Shown here piece by piece: positions 17,917 to 26,530 of a stretch of DNA of 64,000 bases. Location of the stretch: positions 1 to 64,000 of the forward strand of contig JANWKT010000019.1 in assembly GCA_025451235.1 (NCBI GenBank). Reading direction: 5' to 3'. The position numbers and the translations under genes were made by a program. The notes under the pieces are model-generated. The model did not search any database and was not told the origin of the DNA. It was given only the letters and a program-made list of their open reading frames with translations. Every line of letters begins with the position of its first letter. Position 1 is the stretch's first letter. The stretch comes from Flavobacteriales bacterium. Its GTDB lineage: Bacteria; Bacteroidota; Bacteroidia; CAIKAF01.

Positions 17917-18015
17917 GTTTTTGCTGGTTTGATCATTGGACGATCAAACTTGTCACCGGTTTAAACAAAAATCATTAAATTTTTGTGAATGAAGCAAAGG
18001 AAGTTATTCTGGTTG

Positions 18016-18540
18016 CTAGAAGGATCTGATGGCACGAACATGATTTGAACCATATTTGTTCCAGATCGTGGGGCCCCCTCCGCCAAAATTTTCGTACCAG
18101 GCGTCATCATTGTCATACTCAGTTGAGCTCCAATAATAAGTGGCAGCGAACACTCCAATTAAATCGGCATTTGCATACATCATTGACAATTCTTCTTTAG
18201 AAGGTAAATACCAATCACTATAACCATTTAACTCAAGATCGTTACATGTTTTTGCAGCATAGGAATCTGAATCGCCATGTGCCGCAATAATGGCAGTAGT
18301 ATTTGATTGACCTGTACCTATATCAACACCGGTTGCCCCGGTAACTAACCAGGATTCTGACCAGGAATCATCAACCGCTTGATCAACTGGCGCTGCAATG
18401 AGTCCATGCTGTCCACTCCCATCTACATAAAAAACAACTCCTCCCTGATAGTTTTGTCCAACAACAATGGCTGGTGGATTTGGAGAACAACTGAAACATA
18501 TACTTATAATAATTATGGAGATCCATTTTGGTTGATTCAT
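18016..18540 (-). CDS. DUF1566 (Lcl-like) lipoprotein
   Basis: A 174-residue lipoprotein. The hydrophobic start IIIISICFSC offers Cys15 or Cys18 as the lipidated residue. The mature part is a single DUF1566 domain with its usual markers: GQNYQGGVVFYVD, HGLIAAPVDQ, AAKTCNDLELNGYSDWYLPS (the W-x-L-P-S-K-x-E-L block), YWSSTEYD and a closing HVRAIRSF. The fold is C-type-lectin/formylglycine-generating-enzyme-like and found on many surface proteins of Bacteroidota; an enzymatic role is not established. It is a single gene, with a repeat-bearing gap of 447 bp upstream. Confidence 0.88.
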   Translation of the reverse strand: MNQPKWISIIIISICFSCSPNPPAIVVGQNYQGGVVFYVDGSGQHGLIAAPVDQAVDDSWSESWLVTGATGVDIGTGQSNTTAIIAAHGDSDSYAAKTCNDLELNGYSDWYLPSKEELSMMYANADLIGVFAATYYWSSTEYDNDDAWYENFGGGGPTIWNKYGSNHVRAIRSF

Positions 18541-18721
18541 GAGAATTGATTGAATGGTGGTCCTTATAATATTTATGATGCAATTTTCAACAAATTGGTT
18601 GTTTGGACTAATGGTGAAACTACCAAACCGAAAGTGCCAGGGATTATTCGCTCTATTATTTATTTTTTATAGGAGCTCATGCTCTTGCCCCGCCAAAGCC
18701 GGGTCTCGGATGCAGCGGTAC

Positions 18722-18819
18722 CACCCCGGATTGCTTGCCTTAGTTTTTGTGGATAGGCAAAAGCGACCGTAGGAAGCTCTTTGCATGACCCAACAAAAAC
18801 AGGAGAGCAGACCGGGGTG
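18722..18819. repeat. 98-nt imperfect hairpin element
   Basis: CACCCCGG (18722) pairs with CCGGGGTG (18812-18819), then further blocks pair inward: GCTTGCC with GGAGAGC, TAGTTTTTGT with ACAAAAACAG, and GGCAAAAGC with GCTCTTTGCA. The region 18541-18987 otherwise holds no gene I can support. The GC content of the element exceeds its AT-rich surroundings. This is a long interrupted stem with 10-15 nt of loop, unlike a terminator; a small transposable or REP-like element is a possibility. Confidence 0.6.
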
Positions 18820-18987
18820 TTTAGCGAATGGCCCGCATGTACCCTATAAAGACTTTGCATAATTCATAAAAAATCCATTATTTTGGGGGGTAATCCTAAA
18901 TTTTCCAAATTACAGATTATGAGTGTTTTAGGTTTTAAAACATGGATATTTTCGTAAAAGGAGGAGGAAGAAAAAGAAAATTTATCA

Positions 18988-20787
18988 TTGAAACCGACAG
19001 ATATTAAAGATCCGGAGTACTTCCACAAAGTGGTTGACTGCCAATATGCCTGCCCTGCACATACCCCTGTTCCCGAATACATCAGGCTGATCGCTGAGGG
19101 TAAATATACAGAAGCCTATATGATCAACTGGGATTCGAACGTATTTCCGGGAGTATTAGGCAGAACCTGTGACCGTCCATGCGAACCTGCCTGCAGAAGA
19201 GGCAGGGTGGAGGAGGAGCCTGTGGCCATTTGCCGCTTGAAAAGGGTGGCCGCAGACAATAAGGATGATGTAAAGCATTTAATGCCGAAAGGTCCCTTTA
19301 AACAAAATGGAAAAAAAATAGCCCTGATAGGCGCTGGTCCGGCATCATTGACGGTAGCCCGTGACCTTGCTCCATTGGGTTATGAGATCCATTTGTACGA
19401 TGAACAAAAATTAGGAGGAGGGTTTATGCGAAGCCAGATTCCATCGTTCCGTTTACCCGAGACGGTGTTGAATGAGGAGGTGGATTATATTTTGGATCTG
19501 GGCATTCACCAGCATTTCAATCATTATGTGGAGAGCTTAAAAGAATTACTTACCAAAGATTATGATGCCATTTTTGTGGGCACAGGAGCACCCCGTGGAA
19601 GAGATTTACCTGATATGACCGGAAGAAAAGAAGGTGCTGCCAATATTCATATTGGGATCAACTGGTTAGGTTCTGTTGCTTTTGAACATACCAGCAAAAT
19701 CGGAAAAAATGTAATTGTATTGGGTGGTGGAAATACCGCCATGGATTGTTGCAGAACAGCCAGAAGATTAGGTGGTGAAAACGTAAAAGTAATTGTACGA
19801 TCTCCCTTTGCTGAAATGAAAGCTTCTCCATGGGAAAAAGAAGATGCTCAACACGAAGATATTCCGATCATCGATAACCATGTTCCTAAATCTTTTGTAG
19901 TGGAAAATGGAAAGTTAACGGGCATGACCTTCGAAAAAGTGCATGCGGTGTATGATGAGGCTGGAAAAAGAAAATTAGTTCCTACAGGTGATGCGGATGT
20001 ATTCTACCCTGCAGATGATGTTTTGGTAGCCATTGGGCAGGAAAATAGTTTTCCATGGATAGAAAGAGATTGTGGAATTGAATTTGATAAATGGGAAATG
20101 CCGACAGTAAATGAAACCACTTTTGTTTCTACCAATCCAAAAGTTTTCTTTGGAGGTGATGCTGCATGGGGACCTAAAAATGTAATTACTGCTGTAGCTC
20201 ACGGTCACCAGGCCGCTATTTCGATTGACCTGATGTGCAAAGGTGAAGACCTGAACAAAAGATTGGATCCTATGGTGAACCTGATCAGCCAGAAAATGGG
20301 AATTCACGAATGGGGATATGATAGTGCAGTTGTTTCGGATGAAAGATATGTTGTACCTCAGGCAGATAAAAAAGTAACCCTTACCAATCGCAAAAAAGAA
20401 GTGGAATTGGGTTTTGACCCGATTGCAGGATTTAAAGAAGCCCAGCGTTGCTTTAATTGTGATGTACAAACCGTGTTTACTGAAAATAAATGTATTGAAT
20501 GTGATGCTTGTGTGGATATTTGCCCCACGGCTTGTATCACCTTTACCGAGAATGCAGAAAGTGAAACTGACTTGAGAGCCATGCTGAAAATGCCGGCCAA
20601 CAATAAAACCCAGGATATTTATGTTTCGGATACCTTACCCACTGCAAGGGTAATGGTGAAAGATGAAAATTTCTGCCTGCACTGTGGATTATGCGCTGAA
20701 CGTTGCCCCACCGCAGCTTGGGATATGCAAAAATTCTTTTATAACGTAACTAAAGCGGATAATTCATGCTATCATCATCAAAAGTAA
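18988..20787 (+). CDS. GltD-like NAD(P)H/FAD/Fe-S oxidoreductase subunit
   Basis: A 599-residue electron-transfer flavoprotein like the glutamate synthase small subunit. N-terminal Cys18, Cys22, Cys61, Cys65 and Cys69 (CQYAC, TCDRPCEPAC) form the Fe-S region. An FAD-binding Rossmann fold (KIALIGAGPASLTVA, about residue 110) and an NAD(P)H-binding fold (VIVLGGGNTAMDCCRTARRL, about 247) follow. The C terminus carries two [4Fe-4S] motifs, CIECDACVDICP (from 502) and CLHCGLCAERCP (from 563). An in-frame stop at 18955 and the absence of ATG make the TTG at 18988 the start; GGAGGAGG is about 20 bp upstream. It overlaps the alpha-subunit gene by 22 bp, so it probably links NAD(P)H to the 2-oxoacid oxidoreductase. 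Confidence 0.93.
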   Translation: MKPTDIKDPEYFHKVVDCQYACPAHTPVPEYIRLIAEGKYTEAYMINWDSNVFPGVLGRTCDRPCEPACRRGRVEEEPVAICRLKRVAADNKDDVKHLMPKGPFKQNGKKIALIGAGPASLTVARDLAPLGYEIHLYDEQKLGGGFMRSQIPSFRLPETVLNEEVDYILDLGIHQHFNHYVESLKELLTKDYDAIFVGTGAPRGRDLPDMTGRKEGAANIHIGINWLGSVAFEHTSKIGKNVIVLGGGNTAMDCCRTARRLGGENVKVIVRSPFAEMKASPWEKEDAQHEDIPIIDNHVPKSFVVENGKLTGMTFEKVHAVYDEAGKRKLVPTGDADVFYPADDVLVAIGQENSFPWIERDCGIEFDKWEMPTVNETTFVSTNPKVFFGGDAAWGPKNVITAVAHGHQAAISIDLMCKGEDLNKRLDPMVNLISQKMGIHEWGYDSAVVSDERYVVPQADKKVTLTNRKKEVELGFDPIAGFKEAQRCFNCDVQTVFTENKCIECDACVDICPTACITFTENAESETDLRAMLKMPANNKTQDIYVSDTLPTARVMVKDENFCLHCGLCAERCPTAAWDMQKFFYNVTKADNSCYHHQK

Positions 20788-22592
20788 ACGACTTTGTAGT
20801 ACGATTTGCCAATGTAAACGGAACGGGTTCCGCGAGTGCTAATTTTTTGTTTACCAAAGCTATTTTCAGGATGGGAATTCCCGTTACTCCTAAAAATATT
20901 TTCCCTTCTAACATTCAAGGACTTCCTACCTGGTATGAAGTTCGGGTTAGCGAAAAAGGATATTTAGGTAGGAGAGAAGGTATAGATCTGCTCGTGGGTG
21001 TAAATCCGCAAAGCATGCTGAACGATGTGGCTTCTGTTAGACCTGGAGGGTATTTTTTATATGATAATTCTAAGAAATTGCACGCCGAATATATCAGAGA
21101 AGATATCAATTATATCGGCATCCCATTGATGCATATGTGCAACGAAGCATATAGCGATGCAAGACAAAGGCAGCTTTTTAAAAATATTATTTATGTGGGT
21201 GCCTTGGCCGCTTTACTCGATATTGAATTTAAAGAGCTCGAAGGCTTGCTGGCGGAACAATTCAAAGGGAAAGAAAAACTGATCCCTATGAACGTTCAGG
21301 CCTTGCAAATGGGAGTGGATTATGTACATAAGAACTTTAAATATCCATTAGACATCCGGCTGGAGAGAAGAGATATGCTGGGAGATAAGATCATGATGGA
21401 AGGAAATGCAGCTTGTGGATTGGGTGCTGTATATGCAGGTGCTACCGTTGCTGCCTGGTATCCGATCACTCCTTCTACTTCGGTAGTGGAGGCATTTATG
21501 GATTATGCCGAAGATTATCGATTCGATAAAATACATGGAAAAAGAAATGTGGCCATCGTGCAAGCTGAGGATGAATTGGCAGCTATAGGAATGGTGATCG
21601 GTGCTTGTTGGAACGGAGCCAGGTCTTTTACTGCTACTTCGGGTCCTGGAGTTTCTTTGATGAATGAATTCTTAGGACTGGCTTATTTTGCTGAAGTTCC
21701 AGCGGTATTGATCGATGTGCAACGTACAGGTCCTTCTACCGGAATGCCTACACGTACCCAACAATCGGATGTATTGGAAGCTGCTTATGCTTCTCATGGG
21801 GATACCAAGCACGTTTTATTGTTTCCTTCCACACCCAAAGAATGTTTTGAGATGACCGCTGATGCATTCGACCTGGCGGAAGAACTACAAACTCCTGTGA
21901 TCATGTTAACGGATCTTGACCTGGGGATGAATGATCATATTTCTGACCCTTTGGTTTGGGACGATAAAAGAAAATATAAAAGAGGAAAAGTATTAACGGC
22001 TGAACAGCTGGATAAAATTGAAAAATTTGGAAGGTATCTCGACGTGGACGGTGATGGAATTACCTACCGTACTTATCCTGGAACACATCCTACCAAAGGT
22101 TCTTTCTTCACCCGTGGAACTTCGCGTGATGAATATGCGACTTATACTGAAGATGGTGGTGCATATAAAAGAAATGTAGACAGGCTCACCAAAAAATGGG
22201 AGACCGCCAAAACCATGGTACCTGCTCCACAGCTATACAATAAAAAGAATCAATCAGAAAATGGAGTGCTCTTTTTCGGAACCTCACAGTATTCCGCGGA
22301 GGAGGCATTGGATCTCATGAAAGGTGAAGGACTCGGTTTTGATGCGATCCGAATTAAATCATTCCCCTTTACCAAAGAGGTTGAAGATTTTATCCATGCT
22401 CATAAAAGAGTTTTTGTGATCGAACAAAACCGTGATGCGCAAATGAAATCGTTATTAATGATCGAGTTGAGCATTGATCCAGCCAAACTATTTTCAGTAC
22501 TTAATTATGATGGTACCCCGATCACCGCTGATCACATCATTCACCAGATCAAACAAGTTTTAGAAAAAACACCTGAACTAAAGAAGGCATAA
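20766..22592 (+). CDS. 2-oxoacid:acceptor oxidoreductase, fused gamma/alpha subunit
   Basis: A 608-residue subunit that joins the gamma domain (residues about 8-190; RFANVNGTGSASANFLFTKA, YEVRVSEKGYLGRREGIDLL) to the alpha (pyrimidine-binding) domain (about 210-410; GNAACGLGAVYAGATVAAWY, PITPSTSVVE, VQAEDELAAIGMVIGACWNG, TSGPGVSLMNEF). This is the arrangement of KorA-type 2-oxoglutarate:ferredoxin oxidoreductases. A transketolase C-terminal-like domain completes it (about 490-600). With the beta subunit it should bind CoA and oxidise a 2-oxoacid to acyl-CoA and CO2, or run in reverse. The substrate cannot be fixed from sequence. It lies between the GltD-like gene (22-bp overlap) and the beta gene (4-bp gap). 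Confidence 0.92.
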   Translation: MLSSSKVNDFVVRFANVNGTGSASANFLFTKAIFRMGIPVTPKNIFPSNIQGLPTWYEVRVSEKGYLGRREGIDLLVGVNPQSMLNDVASVRPGGYFLYDNSKKLHAEYIREDINYIGIPLMHMCNEAYSDARQRQLFKNIIYVGALAALLDIEFKELEGLLAEQFKGKEKLIPMNVQALQMGVDYVHKNFKYPLDIRLERRDMLGDKIMMEGNAACGLGAVYAGATVAAWYPITPSTSVVEAFMDYAEDYRFDKIHGKRNVAIVQAEDELAAIGMVIGACWNGARSFTATSGPGVSLMNEFLGLAYFAEVPAVLIDVQRTGPSTGMPTRTQQSDVLEAAYASHGDTKHVLLFPSTPKECFEMTADAFDLAEELQTPVIMLTDLDLGMNDHISDPLVWDDKRKYKRGKVLTAEQLDKIEKFGRYLDVDGDGITYRTYPGTHPTKGSFFTRGTSRDEYATYTEDGGAYKRNVDRLTKKWETAKTMVPAPQLYNKKNQSENGVLFFGTSQYSAEEALDLMKGEGLGFDAIRIKSFPFTKEVEDFIHAHKRVFVIEQNRDAQMKSLLMIELSIDPAKLFSVLNYDGTPITADHIIHQIKQVLEKTPELKKA

Positions 22593-22596
22593 GATT

Positions 22597-23649
22597 ATGA
22601 CATACATACGCCCAAAATTCCGGAATCCTGAACTGCCTAAAAACAAATTAGGTTATACATTGGCTTATTATGAAGGGGCCTTGTCGACCCTTTGTGCAGG
22701 TTGTGGACATGATTCAATTAGTGCAGCCATTGTGCAGTCGGCTTACGACCTTGACATTGAACCGCATATGCTGGCCAAACTTTCAGGTATTGGATGTTCT
22801 TCTAAAACACCTGCCTATTTTTTATCCAACTCACATGGATTTAATTCGGTGCATGGTAGAATGCCATCGGTTGCCACCGGGGCTAATTTAGCCAATCGGG
22901 ATCTCATCTATTTTGGAGTATCTGGTGATGGTGATACTGCTTCTATTGGAATGGGACAGTTTGTGCATGCCGTTCGCCGTAATTTGAACATGGTATATAT
23001 TGTGATGAACAATGGTTGCTATGGATTAACCAAGGGACAGGATTCTGCAACGGCCGATTATGGATCTAAAAATAAATCAGGGAATGTAAATTTATTCGAG
23101 TCGATCGACCTGGCCAGCTTAGCCATTGAGTTGGGTGCCACCTTTGTTGCTCAGAGCTTTTCTGGCGATAAAACGCAAATGGTGCCTTTAATGAAAGCTG
23201 CCATGAAGCATCCAGGCTTTGCATTTATCAATATTATTTCACCCTGCGTTACTTTTAACAATAACCTGGGTTCTACAAAATCTTACGATTTTGTTAGGGA
23301 TCATGTGGAAGCTACTTCTACCATCGATTTTGTTCCGACCATGAAGGAGATCAGTGTGAATTACGAAAAAGGAAGCCATAAGGAAGTAACCATGCATGAT
23401 GGCTCAGTGATCCAGCTGCATAAATTATCCGATGCCTGGGATCCGCTAGATAGACAATCAGCCATGAATGCCATCATCAATGCCAAAGCAAAAAATGAAA
23501 TTCTTACAGGTCTTTTATATTTAAATCCTGATTCACAGGATCTCCATAGCTTATTACAAACTTCCGACCAACCATTGAATACCATGGGCGAAAAAGAATT
23601 ATGTCCAGGTAATGATGCGTTGAAAGAGATCAATGCAGGGCTACGCTAA
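22597..23649 (+). CDS. 2-oxoacid:acceptor oxidoreductase, beta (TPP) subunit
   Basis: A 350-residue thiamine-diphosphate subunit. The opening LCAGCGHDSISAAIVQS (residues 31-48) and SGIGCSS (about 66-72) supply the Fe-S cysteines of the family; the TPP motif runs from GVSGDGDTASIGMGQFVHAV to NNGCYGLTKGQ (about 108-147). It binds TPP and the [4Fe-4S] cluster and passes electrons to ferredoxin or, given the first gene of this operon, to the flavoprotein partner. The length is normal for KorB-type subunits. It is the last gene of the operon. A small CCCTATC/GATAGGG hairpin at about 23671-23687 follows but lacks a T-run. Confidence 0.93.
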   Translation: MTYIRPKFRNPELPKNKLGYTLAYYEGALSTLCAGCGHDSISAAIVQSAYDLDIEPHMLAKLSGIGCSSKTPAYFLSNSHGFNSVHGRMPSVATGANLANRDLIYFGVSGDGDTASIGMGQFVHAVRRNLNMVYIVMNNGCYGLTKGQDSATADYGSKNKSGNVNLFESIDLASLAIELGATFVAQSFSGDKTQMVPLMKAAMKHPGFAFINIISPCVTFNNNLGSTKSYDFVRDHVEATSTIDFVPTMKEISVNYEKGSHKEVTMHDGSVIQLHKLSDAWDPLDRQSAMNAIINAKAKNEILTGLLYLNPDSQDLHSLLQTSDQPLNTMGEKELCPGNDALKEINAGLR

Positions 23650-23796
23650 AAAGCTTGAAGAGTTAGACATCCCTATCTTGATAGGGGCTCATTCCTCCAT
23701 GCAATTGCTCCAATCAGCTAAGTAAAAAGAAAAAATCATACGTGAATTGTGCAACAGGTTATTTAAATCATGTAATGGCATTGTTTTTTATCCTAG

Positions 23797-23808
23797 ATAG
23801 ATTTGTAA
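23797..23808 (+). promoter_or_regulatory. ATAGATTTGTRA element, copy 1
   Basis: ATAGATTTGTAA lies 46 bp upstream of the first CsbD-like gene. It contains TAGATTTG, a match to the Bacteroidetes -7 element TAnnTTTG, but no TTG at the usual distance upstream is obvious. The same 12-mer, with one R position, precedes two other CsbD-like genes (24705 and 29396). Confidence 0.55.
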
Positions 23809-23854
23809 TATAAATTAATCACGATAATGAATTTTCAATATAAAATATACTGAG

Positions 23855-24055
23855 ATGGAAACGCAGGAACATAGAAACACATTTTCAGTTAGCTTCTGGA
23901 ATTATAAAAGAAACAAGTTAAAAAAACAATATCCTGCTCTTTCTGAAGCCGATCTTACCTATGAACCGGGTAACCTGGGTAGATTGGTGAATTGCCTCTG
24001 CATCAAATTGGGGAAGAGCGACAATGAGGTACAGGAGTTAATTACTCAATTCTAG
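23855..24055 (+). CDS. CsbD-like small protein, paralogue 1
   Basis: A 66-residue protein of the CsbD-like (general stress) type, one of five in this region. The core reads FSVSFWNYKRNKLKKQYPAL then SEADLTYEPGNLGRL and IKLGKSDNEVQELI, matching the family pattern W-x-x-x-(K/R)-x-x-L-K-x-x-(Y/F)-P-x-L-(T/S)-x-x-D-L-x-Y-x-x-G-x-x-x-E-L-x-x-x-L. No signal peptide or membrane helix, so cytosolic. Related CsbD proteins are induced by stress in other bacteria, but what they do is unknown. The 20-bp gap to the next gene suggests an operon. Confidence 0.82.
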   Translation: METQEHRNTFSVSFWNYKRNKLKKQYPALSEADLTYEPGNLGRLVNCLCIKLGKSDNEVQELITQF

Positions 24056-24075
24056 TATTAATTAATACAATTGAC

Positions 24076-24579
24076 ATGAAAAAGATCATTCTACTATATA
24101 TATTGTTCCTAGGAACTACTGTTCTTTCACATTCCCAGGAACCAAGCTTCGAAAGAAAGGTATTGATGATAGACTCTGCCTATGATGCAAGAATTGACCT
24201 GTATGTAAAGAAATGTTTTCCGGAACATACCATTCATATCAAATTCGAAAAAGATTCTTTTACCATCTGTTCTATTGAAATGGCTTTGTGGGTTGCTCCG
24301 GATATAAGTGAGGACCAATTACCGGTACTTGAAAAATTTATGACTGATATGGCCAATTACTTTAATACCATGAATATACCTATTCGTTTTGATCATGGTT
24401 TTGTACCGGGAAGCATCGATACGAATTTTGACAGGATGTTCAAAAGAAAGGAAATTTATGTGAGCTCCCTTGAAAAATCAACCACCCATTCAGTCACAAT
24501 AGACTTGATTTCAGCATTCAATAAAGTAACGGATAGTTATATAAGAAATGCATCCCGAAATGCATCGGGAGAAAAGTAA
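24076..24579 (+). CDS. Exported protein of unknown function, paralogue A
   Basis: I do not recognise this 167-residue protein. It has a signal peptide (residues 1-20, ending LSHSQ) and a soluble mature part. A paralogue at 28297 shares most of it: MIDSAY near residue 31, KCFPEHTI, FEKDSFTICSIEM, VAPDISEDQLPVLEKFM, FKRKEIYV and SLEKSTTH. No catalytic motif is evident. The two Cys residues (KC and ICS) are conserved in both copies. It lies 20 bp after a CsbD-like gene, while the paralogue lies 25 bp before a DUF4142 gene, so both copies are tied to this stress-type island. A periplasmic role is inferred. Confidence 0.85.
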   Translation: MKKIILLYILFLGTTVLSHSQEPSFERKVLMIDSAYDARIDLYVKKCFPEHTIHIKFEKDSFTICSIEMALWVAPDISEDQLPVLEKFMTDMANYFNTMNIPIRFDHGFVPGSIDTNFDRMFKRKEIYVSSLEKSTTHSVTIDLISAFNKVTDSYIRNASRNASGEK

Positions 24580-24704
24580 GGAAGGACCTGCTGTTTTGAA
24601 TGCAGGCTTCTTTATATGTAAGCAATTGCCACATACCAGGAAATAAGCTAGGATTTGTATAAAAGAATATTTTTATCCTATAATAGTTACCCCTACCATT
24701 CGGC

Positions 24705-24716
24705 ATAGATTTGTGA
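24705..24716 (+). promoter_or_regulatory. ATAGATTTGTRA element, copy 2
   Basis: ATAGATTTGTGA lies 23 bp upstream of the second CsbD-like gene. It matches copies at 23797 and 29396; the AT-rich sequence that follows (AATAAAT) is also similar. A TAnnTTTG-type -7 element is embedded in it. Confidence 0.55.
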
Positions 24717-24739
24717 AATAAATATTTGACACGAATGTT

Positions 24740-25093
24740 ATGACGGATAATACAAAAGATCAAACGCCAACCAATCAAACAACCGAAACCACTAAGACTA
24801 CCGAAACAACACCACCTGAAACGACCACTCCTACCGATCAACAGATCGAAAATGGTGATGAAGCCGAAACCGATGAGAACGAAGTGGTAGAAGAAATCAC
24901 TCCATTCACCACAACCGGGTGGGATACAAAAAAAACCAAGCTAAAGGAACAATTTCCTCAACTTACTGAGGAGGATCTTAACTACGAAGAAGGAAAACAT
25001 TCTGAATTGTATGCCCGTCTTCAAAGCCGCCTGCAAAAAACAAATGAAGAGGTAAAAAACCTGGTTGATGGAGTAGATAAAACCGGTTTATAA
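24740..25093 (+). CDS. CsbD-like protein with Thr/Glu-rich N-terminus, paralogue 2
   Basis: A 117-residue member of the CsbD-like set. Residues 1-55 are low-complexity, rich in Thr, Glu, Gln and Pro, and probably disordered. The CsbD-like core follows from about residue 56: TTTGWDTKKTKLKEQFPQLT, EEDLNYEEGKHSELYARLQS, then RLQKTNEEVKNLVDG. The paralogue at 29439 has the same design, with a similar acidic/Thr-rich leader. Cytosolic, since no signal sequence is seen. It has its own candidate promoter and is followed by a good terminator (25143-25170), so it is probably a single-gene unit. Confidence 0.85.
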   Translation: MTDNTKDQTPTNQTTETTKTTETTPPETTTPTDQQIENGDEAETDENEVVEEITPFTTTGWDTKKTKLKEQFPQLTEEDLNYEEGKHSELYARLQSRLQKTNEEVKNLVDGVDKTGL

Positions 25094-25142
25094 TAAAAAT
25101 ATAACTGGGGTAATAGCATTTACCACCCGGTTCTCTGAGATG

Positions 25143-25170
25143 CCGCTTAAATTTATTTAAGCGGTTTTCT
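25143..25170 (+). terminator. Rho-independent terminator
   Basis: CCGCTTAAAT, loop TT, ATTTAAGCGG, then TTTTCTATTTTT. A perfect 10-bp stem with a T-run, 50 bp after the CsbD-like gene stop on the plus strand. Confidence 0.85.
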
Positions 25171-25194
25171 ATTTTTAATGGGCTCGTGGTGCAT

Positions 25195-25947
25195 TTATAC
25201 GTGATTGGCAGCACCTCTTTTCTTAATGATCCAATAAGAGAAACCGAAAATAAAGTTGGTTGAATTGGTTTGAATCGTTCCATCCCCCGAAACAGGAACA
25301 GCACTTATATTATAAAGTCCCAGGTTATTTCTCACCTCAAAAGTAAGAAAACACCTTCTGGTTATAGGCAGTTCAATACCTAAACCTACAGAGATCCCAA
25401 TATCCAATCTTTTATCGTTCATGGTGTTCTCTTGGATGATCCTTAAGCTATCTGGGTTTTCAAATACAAAGGTCTGGCTTAACAGGATTCCGAAATATGG
25501 ACCTGCGTTTAAATAAAATCTTGGATTAACTTTACGGCCTTTGAGAGGATCACGTTTCTTTTCCAGCCCTATTTTAAAGAGGATAGGGAGAGTTAAGTAC
25601 TCAAAGTTTGAATAAATGGTTGTATTCCCAAATTGAAAACCAACTGATTGCAGTGATTGAGGAGTGGCAATGGCCCCTTTTCTTTCAAAATAAAGTCCGG
25701 TATTCAAGGATAAATGCAATGATTGATCGGGCTGATTGGTAATGTTATATTGAAAGGTAAATCCACCCATAAAACCTACCGTGGGTCTATTCATTTGTTC
25801 CATTATGGGATTTCCGAACAAAAAAATGAGGCTCGGGCCCGTTTCAGCCCCAATCCTGAACCGGTCGCTTTTGTACCAGGTAAATGCCTGTCCCTTGGTA
25901 TAAAGGATCAAGCATATAAAACTGAGGGTTAAAAATATTTTTTTCAT
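25195..25947 (-). CDS. Outer-membrane beta-barrel protein (PorT-like)
   Basis: A 250-residue protein with a signal peptide (residues 1-19, ending YTKGQ) and amphipathic beta strands typical of the outer-membrane beta-barrel family of Bacteroidota: FRIGAETGPSLIFLFGNP, TVGFMGGFTFQYNI, LHLSLNTGLYFERKG, TLPILFKIGL, RFYLNAGPYFGILLS and GISVGLGIELPITRRCFLTF. The strand pattern gives about eight to ten strands. The final strands end with FIFGFSYWIIKKRG, and the C terminus is short of a classical terminal Phe. Substrate or role is unknown. It is convergent with the CsbD gene at 24740 and separated from the next minus-strand gene by a terminator. Confidence 0.82.
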   Translation of the reverse strand: MKKIFLTLSFICLILYTKGQAFTWYKSDRFRIGAETGPSLIFLFGNPIMEQMNRPTVGFMGGFTFQYNITNQPDQSLHLSLNTGLYFERKGAIATPQSLQSVGFQFGNTTIYSNFEYLTLPILFKIGLEKKRDPLKGRKVNPRFYLNAGPYFGILLSQTFVFENPDSLRIIQENTMNDKRLDIGISVGLGIELPITRRCFLTFEVRNNLGLYNISAVPVSGDGTIQTNSTNFIFGFSYWIIKKRGAANHV

Positions 25948-26000
25948 TAAAACTTAAATATAACTCTTTTAACTGGATGTTATTGTGATACAGCTATGGG

Positions 26001-26038
26001 TAAAAAAAAACCTGTATCTCTCCTCAGGGATACAGGTT
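26001..26038 (-). terminator. Rho-independent terminator, minus strand
   Basis: On the minus strand AACCTGTATC, a 10-nt loop, GATACAGGTT, then a run of nine T. It ends the three-gene operon 27227-26084. Confidence 0.85.
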
Positions 26039-26083
26039 GTAGAGATTTACCTTTTGGGAAGTAATTCTCCATATATTGAACCA

Positions 26084-26530
26084 CTAGGCTGCTTCATTAA
26101 CATGTCTTGTTTCGCTTGCTTCAGCTTCCTGTGATGTTGCTTTAGGACCCTTATTTATACTACTTAACTTTTTCAATAGCTGATGCAGCATACCTAATAA
26201 ACCTGATTGAATGGTATCGCCTTTTTTGCTGACATACGTAGTTACCAGGCCTTGGATAACATTCGCTAACCATTTTTTTGTAGGGCTTTCTGATTTTCCA
26301 ACCACTATTTTTTTGGTAAGTGATGAAGTAACCAGGTTCAATCCAATGGTCAACAGATCGCTTCTTATTTCAGGAGAAGCTGCTGCTTTGGATAAAGTCC
26401 TTTTCAGCACGTTTACCGGTTGAATATACTCATAGCCGATCCGAATTTCTTCTTTCATCAAGGCAAATTCCCGGTCACGTTTTAATTCCAACTCCTGGAT
26501 CTCTTTTCTATATAATTTTTTTGCGTTCAT
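26084..26530 (-). CDS. Hypothetical protein after holin-like gene
   Basis: I do not recognise this 148-residue protein. It starts with a charged helix (residues 1-40, KKLYRKEIQELELKRDREFA), then a mid-section with short hydrophobic helices (DLLTIGLNLVTSSLTKKIVV and WLANVIQGLVTTYVSKKG) and an Ala/Glu-rich tail. The start codon overlaps the stop of the holin-like gene by four bases (ATGA), so translation is probably coupled. Together with the YtxH-like and holin-like genes it forms a three-gene operon ending in a terminator. It may act at the membrane with them, which is an inference from context. Confidence 0.8.
   Translation of the reverse strand: MNAKKLYRKEIQELELKRDREFALMKEEIRIGYEYIQPVNVLKRTLSKAAASPEIRSDLLTIGLNLVTSSLTKKIVVGKSESPTKKWLANVIQGLVTTYVSKKGDTIQSGLLGMLHQLLKKLSSINKGPKATSQEAEASETRHVNEAA

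Noticed and set aside
18554-18860. Short frames across the hairpin element 18722-18819
   Set aside because: They are caused by the GC-rich repeat, lack start signals, and show no protein-like composition.
19975-20469. 164-codon minus-strand frame inside the GltD-like gene
   Set aside because: The plus strand has FAD, NAD(P)H and Fe-S motifs across it, so this is antisense chance.
24518-24841. 107-codon minus-strand frame over the start of CsbD paralogue 2
   Set aside because: It overlaps a real gene and its candidate promoter; the sequence is low in conserved character.
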